A stretch of DNA of 64,000 bases from Roseateles toxinivorans (GTDB lineage: Bacteria; Pseudomonadota; Gammaproteobacteria; Burkholderiales; Burkholderiaceae_C), in the NCBI RefSeq assembly GCF_004362525.1, contig NZ_SNXS01000001.1, positions 544,520 through 608,519 on the forward strand. Reading direction: 5' to 3'. How positions within the stretch are numbered: position 1 is the stretch's first letter; each line of letters begins with the position of its first letter. This document shows, in pieces, positions 63,160 through 64,000 of the stretch. The notes beneath the pieces were generated by a model. It did not search any database, had not been told where the DNA came from, and saw nothing but the letters and a program-made list of their open reading frames with translations. Both the position numbers and the translations under genes were made by a program.

Positions 63160-64000
63160 TCACCCCGAGGTTTTCGTCACCGTATCGAGCAAGGGCAGGT
63201 GCGTGGCCATGGCTTGCCTCCATGCCGCAGATTGCACGTCGTCGGGGTAGCCGCGTCGGGCGCGTACCTCGTGCGGTGGCATTCCGTAGCGCTTCTTGAA
63301 CGCGCGGCTGAAGGAGGTCGGGTGCGTGAAGCCGAGGTCGCGGGCGAGTTGCTTGATCCGCAGGTGGGTGGTCTGGGGTTCCGTGATGGCCTGCAGTGCA
63401 CGGTTCAGACGGCGATCCAGGATGTAGGCTGAAACGCCGCCCAACGGCTCGAAGAGGCGGTACAGGCTGGCCCGGGACAGGCTGAAGGCCCGCGTCAGAT
63501 CGTCCGGACCTAGGTCGGTACATGCGAGTTGCTCTTCGATGAAACTCTTGATCTCGGCGAGCGAGGCCAGGCCCGCATGGGAGGGCGGGTTGATCCCCTC
63601 GCGTTTAGCGTGCTGGAGAGCTCCAGCCACCAACTGAATCGTCGCTTCGCCGATGAGCGACGATTCGGCGGACGTGATCTGCGGAGCCACCTCGATGCAT
63701 GTCTTCAGGTGATCGAGGAGCAACTGTCGCGTGGCGCCGCTGTGCAACACGAAGCCGTGAATATCGTTCATGGCCGGCACCAAGTCTGCCAGCCGATGCC
63801 GCGATATATGCAGCGAAATATTGTCGACGGCATCGCTCTGGATGCTGAATGGCCGCGCCAAGTCGAAGAATGCGATCGCCCCAGCTTCGACGGTGCGGAC
63901 CCGGCCGTTGACCTCGCAACTGAACGAGCCGCTGAGATAGGTCATCACGAGGACGTCGTCGATACCGGAGCGGGCGATCTTGCGCAGCGTCCTGTCAAAG
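63160..64000 (-). CDS. AraC-family transcriptional regulator (partial, runs off window)
   Basis: At least 279 codons are visible; the frame is open to the last base (FDRTLRKIARSGIDDVLV precedes the first in-window ATG), so the N-terminus is outside. The N-terminal part is an AraC-binding-like cupin, and the C-terminal part has the two helix-turn-helix motifs (LTRAFSLSRASLYRLFEPLG and IKQLARDLGFTHPTSFSRAF KKRYG region). Its 3' end lies 34 bp from the truncated IS110, whose insertion or deletion removed whatever stood between. Confidence 0.88.
   Translation of the reverse strand, partial: FDRTLRKIARSGIDDVLVMTYLSGSFSCEVNGRVRTVEAGAIAFFDLARPFSIQSDAVDNISLHISRHRLADLVPAMNDIHGFVLHSGATRQLLLDHLKTCIEVAPQITSAESSLIGEATIQLVAGALQHAKREGINPPSHAGLASLAEIKSFIEEQLACTDLGPDDLTRAFSLSRASLYRLFEPLGGVSAYILDRRLNRALQAITEPQTTHLRIKQLARDLGFTHPTSFSRAFKKRYGMPPHEVRARRGYPDDVQSAAWRQAMATHLPLLDTVTKTSG

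Noticed and set aside
1-64000. CRISPR array, anti-phage system or replication origin
   Set aside because: No regularly spaced repeats, cas genes, restriction or toxin pairs, or DnaA-box clusters were seen.

Overview
The window looks like chromosome from a high-GC betaproteobacterium of the order Burkholderiales, most likely near the Roseateles/Paucibacter/Leptothrix group. The clues are EF-P with Arg32 next to its rhamnosyltransferase EarP, PEP-CTERM proteins together with a PrsT-type TPR lipoprotein, a MocR/PaiB pair, and a MnmC whose methyltransferase half is degenerate. This placement is inference from gene content; no rRNA gene or other marker fixes the genus.

Layout. (1) 1-9868: an AlaC-type aminotransferase, a divergent MocR/PaiB pair, a GNAT acetyltransferase, then an iclR-livG-livF-livK-livH-livM operon in which the regulator is the first gene. 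(2) 10059-14820: two PEP-CTERM proteins, each preceded by a sigma-54-like (GG-N10-GC) promoter, and the TPR lipoprotein PrsT. (3) 14944-24636: acyl-chain metabolism (stand-alone adenylating enzyme, ETF-ubiquinone oxidoreductase, SDR, two hotdog thioesterases, two-subunit CoA transferase) with an orphan LanC-like cyclase fused to the CoA-transferase operon by a TGATG overlap. (4) 24643-38953: housekeeping genes (pyrD, tdk, DAHP synthase, rpiA, mnmC, efp, earP, uvrC, pgsA, HU, tRNA-Val, ppiD). (5) 39018-51300: tRNA-His followed by a decayed P4-type integrase and a signalling island: a remnant of an Aer-type receptor, two diguanylate-cyclase/phosphodiesterase genes, a TetR regulator, a hybrid histidine kinase lacking its phospho-accepting histidine, and an intact chemoreceptor, with IS5 and IS256 debris. 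(6) 51306-61816: a tightly packed nine-gene catabolic operon (AGPS/YgcU-like flavoenzyme, small Fe-S protein, FGGY kinase, ABC sugar importer, SDR, glycerol-dehydrogenase-like enzyme) behind a LacI regulator and a 20-bp operator-like palindrome. (7) 61817-64000: a truncated IS110 element and an AraC regulator that runs off the window.

The most interesting signal is in region 5. The same 14-bp palindrome (GCGTACGCGTACGC, one copy with one mismatch) sits directly against a -10-like hexamer in three separate intergenic regions, each copy oriented towards a signalling transcription unit: the Aer-remnant/GGDEF operon, the histidine-kinase/TetR pair, and the chemoreceptor. This suggests one local regulon linking c-di-GMP turnover, chemotaxis and a pseudo-kinase, plausibly controlled by the TetR protein encoded inside it.

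The second candidate for an undescribed system is the LacI-controlled operon. Its enzyme set resembles the uncharacterised E. coli ygc group (FAD-linked oxidase, ferredoxin-like protein, FGGY kinase, SDR) but adds a dedicated ABC importer with a Tat-type binding protein.
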